NCBI GenBank assembly: GCA_019321725.1
Contig: CM033110.1
Span: forward strand, 15,369,278 to 15,433,277
DNA: 64,000 bases
Source of the DNA: Paulownia fortunei
Taxonomy: Eukaryota; Streptophyta; Magnoliopsida; Lamiales; Paulowniaceae
Direction of reading: 5' to 3'
This document shows positions 61,048-64,000 of the stretch, one piece after another. Made by a program: the position numbers and the translations under genes. The notes beneath the pieces were generated by a model. That model ran no database searches. It had not been told where the DNA came from and saw only the letters and a program-made list of their open reading frames with translations. Positions within the stretch are counted from its first letter, which is position 1; each line of letters begins with the position of its first letter.

Positions 61048-62283
61048 TGTTGTAAATTTTGTGAACGTAAGTGCACGTTATCATAGATAAGTAATAAAAT
61101 GATGAGTAAGTATCGTTCCTACGAGAACTGTTGAATTATTAATTATCAAAACTGTATTAACTCTAATTTTATTTGAATAAATGAAAGTGAGTGGTGATTA
61201 ATATAAATAAACTTTAACTACTACTAGAATAATGTACAAAAATCAAATAAAAGTAAACTTCAATGACTTAAAGACCTAGAGTTATGATTTTACCATAATT
61301 AGTCCGAATTAACTCATCAATCTCAATTTATTTCTCAAGTGATAGTCGAGAATCCCTAAATTATCGACTAGCCTCTCCCGAAATCTAATGAAAATATCAT
61401 CAATTGCTAACCCACTATATTCTTATGTGAATTACGATAATCAACAATTCATTAAGTTCTATGAATCTCAAACATGACTACACAAATCATGTAAGTATAT
61501 TCCTATCTCACATGTAATTTATGATTTTCTACATATAGAACTAGACACGTAGATCACCTCCCGGGTTAATATGATTAGCTAATCATTCAATTAGTGTCTA
61601 AGTAATTGAAAGCATTAAAAATCATGTAGAAAACTCAACTTGAAAAATAAATCAAGAATTGAATTGATAAAAATATTCAAATATCTTAATTAGATTACAT
61701 CACAACCTTAGAAAAAGAAATTAGTTCATGGTGAAAATAAAAGATAATTTAACTATATTCATAAACATAATTAAAGAGAGAAAGAGAAAAATAAAATAGA
61801 ACTTAGAAGAGGATGAGTTTCTTTCCTTGTAATGTTTTCTTCTCTAATCTTGGAAGAAATCTCTCATTTTCCCCTTCTATTCTCATTGTCTTCTTCTTTA
61901 TTGTTTTGTTTTCTCTTCCTCATCTCCTCCTCTTTTGGAGGCTTTTGGGTTACTTAAATTATGTGGGAGATGCCTTAAAGAGGGCAAAATATCCATTTTG
62001 TCCATTTGTTTCCGCTAGGCGTTGCCCTTATTAGAATACGACCATTTTCCAATAGCTGCAGCGCCTAGGCACTGGAGCTACTGGAAAAAAATATTTTTTA
62101 TTTTTTTTTTTAGAAAAATATAAGATGAATGTAGATTTGTGTACATCCAAGTCAACTTTATTTCTTCATACTCAAATTTACAAAATAATATTAAAAATGA
62201 CGATAAATTTCACAATAATTTGAAAACTATTCAAAAAGTTAAGCAAATTGTACTAAATTAATGGGTATAAAAATCACTCATCA
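61048..62283 (-). repeat. 3' LTR of the right-edge element
   Basis: TG...CA ends: plus-strand start TGTTGTAAATTTTG and end AATCACTCATCA. The start could also be 61046. Includes GGCGCTGCAGCTATTGG-like and GCCTAGGCACTGG sequences near 62020-62080. The matching 5' LTR must lie beyond the window. Confidence 0.55.
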
Positions 62284-62306
62284 AATACCTCCAAACTTAA
62301 CATTTT
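62284..62306 (-). other. Polypurine tract of the right-edge element
   Basis: On the minus strand AAGTTTGGAGGTATT directly precedes the LTR start TGATGAG. Confidence 0.5.
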
Positions 62307-64000
62307 GCTAGTCCTCGAGCAAAAGAAAGAAATAAAACAAGTAAAATACCATGTGATAATCAAACCTACTAACCAAATGAGCCTTGGAAATCGTTGTGAT
62401 ATAACTTAAGGAAATCTCAAAATATCATCAAAATGCACGATTTCAACTCAAGTGCCAAATTCACCTATCTTTAAATCCTTTGAGTATGTATGTGTCTAAC
62501 CTCTTACACTTAACTCTTCGCCACTCAAATTGGTTTATGCAAACTTACAACAAAATTATTGATCTCTTACTTATGTATTTTAGAACTTCATGAACTTGTT
62601 TTTCATCTCACTTTTCACTAATATAGACGAACACAATATCAAAGATCATTAGGACTTTAAAAGTTTGTAACGTGTGGCTAGAATAATGGTAGGATAAAAA
62701 AAAATATAATGGCTCAAATTACTCATAGTAAACCACTATTCTAGAACCTTGTTGATGAGCACCACCACATCTCCGTCTCACACCTTCACAAACCTTTCAT
62801 CTCTTGATTTGTCATACCACTTTATTCATTAAATTCTCCTCGTTTTTCTTATAGTTTTTTTGAAGTGATACACCCCCAAACTTATTTGTTTTTATGAACA
62901 ATAGAAGTTGCACTTTTTTCTCATCTTTTTTTACACTGGGAGTTTTGTATAAATCACCATCTCTCATTTGTCATTTTTTTAAACCACTTTCAATATTTAA
63001 AATGATGTTACTAGAATAGTCATGAGTTGAGTGTGGGTTAATATGTAAGATAAAGAGTTTATTTCAATTCTTTGGCTGTGGTTAATTTGTGGGGTAAGAA
63101 AGAAAACAACTCAACAGGCTCAACGGGGATGCAATGGATTAAACATCATAAACAAAATGGGTTGAAAGGCTTAAATAGTTCAAAAATAATCTAAATCACT
63201 TCCTTAATGTTATATGACCTAAAATTTCGCCTCGAGTAACAAGCAAATAAGTTCTAAAATTATTTGAAATCACTAGAAGTATCGAGTTCACATAAACTTT
63301 TTCTAAGTATGCAGAAAAATCAAATGTTCAAGGCTATATGCTCAATATGTCAAAAAATTATAAGAAATGTAATAAACACACCATTTATCAATTTCCAAAA
63401 GTTATAAGCAAACAAAAGAAAATTCTCGTCATTGGGTGTAGGCAGAGAAAAACTCCACCCCCATACTTAAAACTAACATTGTTCTCAATATTAAGTAAAA
63501 TAAGATAAGACATATAAGACTTCCCTGAATGAGGGTAGTGATAGTTCTCATCAAATTCATTATCATCCTCTTCAAGAATACTGATGAACATGCATTTATT
63601 GGTTGATGACATATAACTCCTTATTTTACAAATCCTCCCCCAAACTTGAGTTGGATTCTGAAATGAGAGCAAAAAAAAATCATCAAACTAATAGAAAAAA
63701 ATGAATATTAAACAACTAAATAAACCTGCATAATAAAATTAAAAGAAACTATAAACACTTGGATTGCCTCCCAAGAAGTGCTTACCTCTTCTTTAGATCT
63801 CGTCATCCTGAGTTTGTTAAAATGATCATAAACTTACTGAGGCTCCTACCACTATCAATGTATCATTTCAGTCGTCGCCAACTCGCTTGGCGCACAAATT
63901 CCAAAGTCTCAAGGCATATTTATTTGAAAATCCAAATAAACAGAATTTTAAAGGCTCAAATTGTTATTTTGCTTAAGCTTGAGCAGGTACTTGGATACAT
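62307..64000 (-). other. Internal, apparently non-coding part of the right-edge element
   Basis: No gag-pol domain is recognisable. One minus-strand frame of 94 codons (63388-63672) with FKYGGGVFLCLHPMTRIFF may be repeat-derived rather than a gene. Several CACCCCCAAAC/CTCCAAAC motifs recur. Tat-type elements have long spacer regions between the pol genes and the 3' LTR, which would fit. Confidence 0.4.

Larger units (their letters stand above)
61046..64000 (-). mobile_element. Second LTR retrotransposon, LTR plus part of internal region, cut by window edge
   Basis: An LTR of about 1.24 kb (61046/61048-62283) is followed by a purine tract and about 1.7 kb of internal sequence reaching the window edge. 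On the minus strand the LTR begins TGATGAGTGATTTTTATACC and ends near TTTACAACACA, so this is the 3' LTR of a minus-strand element. The tone of both LTR and internal sequence (for example GGGAGGCAATCCAAG near 63765) recalls large Ty3/gypsy Tat/Ogre elements, but no polyprotein domain is in view, so the class is inference. Confidence 0.6.

Noticed and set aside
1..64000. CRISPR arrays, operons, bacterial islands, rRNA operons
   Set aside because: None present; the window is plant nuclear DNA and the direct repeats found are transposon or tandem-repeat derived.

Overview
This is a stretch of plant nuclear chromosome, almost certainly from a eudicot. It is AT-rich, its genes have GT-AG introns, and it carries nuclear genes for mitochondrial and Golgi proteins. 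It also holds plant-type Copia, LINE, Helitron, hAT and pararetrovirus-derived DNA. Nothing bacterial is present. I cannot name the species from sequence alone.

Four genes look intact. (1) A single-exon P-class pentatricopeptide repeat (PPR) protein, probably mitochondrial, lies on the minus strand at 9415-11886 and has an intron in its 3' UTR. (2) A three-exon DUF506 (PDDEXK-like) gene lies on the plus strand at 37656-39032, 255 aa. (3) A six-exon gene for organellar bL17, probably mitochondrial, lies on the plus strand at 43895-47584, 160 aa. (4) A four-exon GT8 glucuronosyltransferase of the GUX/PGSIP family lies on the plus strand at 50410-53708, 605 aa; it builds glucuronic acid side chains on xylan in the Golgi. 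They are not an operon or obvious cluster. Two organelle-directed genes and one wall-polysaccharide gene simply share the neighbourhood.

Mobile DNA fills most of the rest. Left arm: possible decayed coding sequence at 2.4-3.8 kb, a non-autonomous hAT element with a perfect 8-bp target duplication (4749-5485) and a triple 82-bp tandem repeat (5634-5879). Next comes a Helitron with both ends recognisable (12228-17903) and a broken PIF1 helicase, then a decayed endogenous pararetrovirus (about 18.2-22.0 kb) with its promoter, enhancer-like repeats and primer site still recognisable. A full-length Copia element (22690-31443) follows, inserted into one unit of a diverged non-coding tandem array (about 22.1-36.9 kb) that also hosts two MITE-like elements. 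Right arm: a collapsed Copia remnant (about 40.9-42.0 kb), a SINE-like patch, a MITE with TAT target duplication (55957-56547), a broken L1-type LINE (about 57.3-61.0 kb, minus strand), and one LTR plus part of the internal region of a second large LTR retrotransposon running off the right edge (about 61.05-64.0 kb).

I found no convincing previously undescribed biological system. The items most worth a second look are the pararetroviral promoter remnant with 78-bp repeats, the GC-rich tandem-duplicated segment inside the Copia leader, the multi-unit non-coding array, and the 20-nt first coding exon proposed for the GUX gene.
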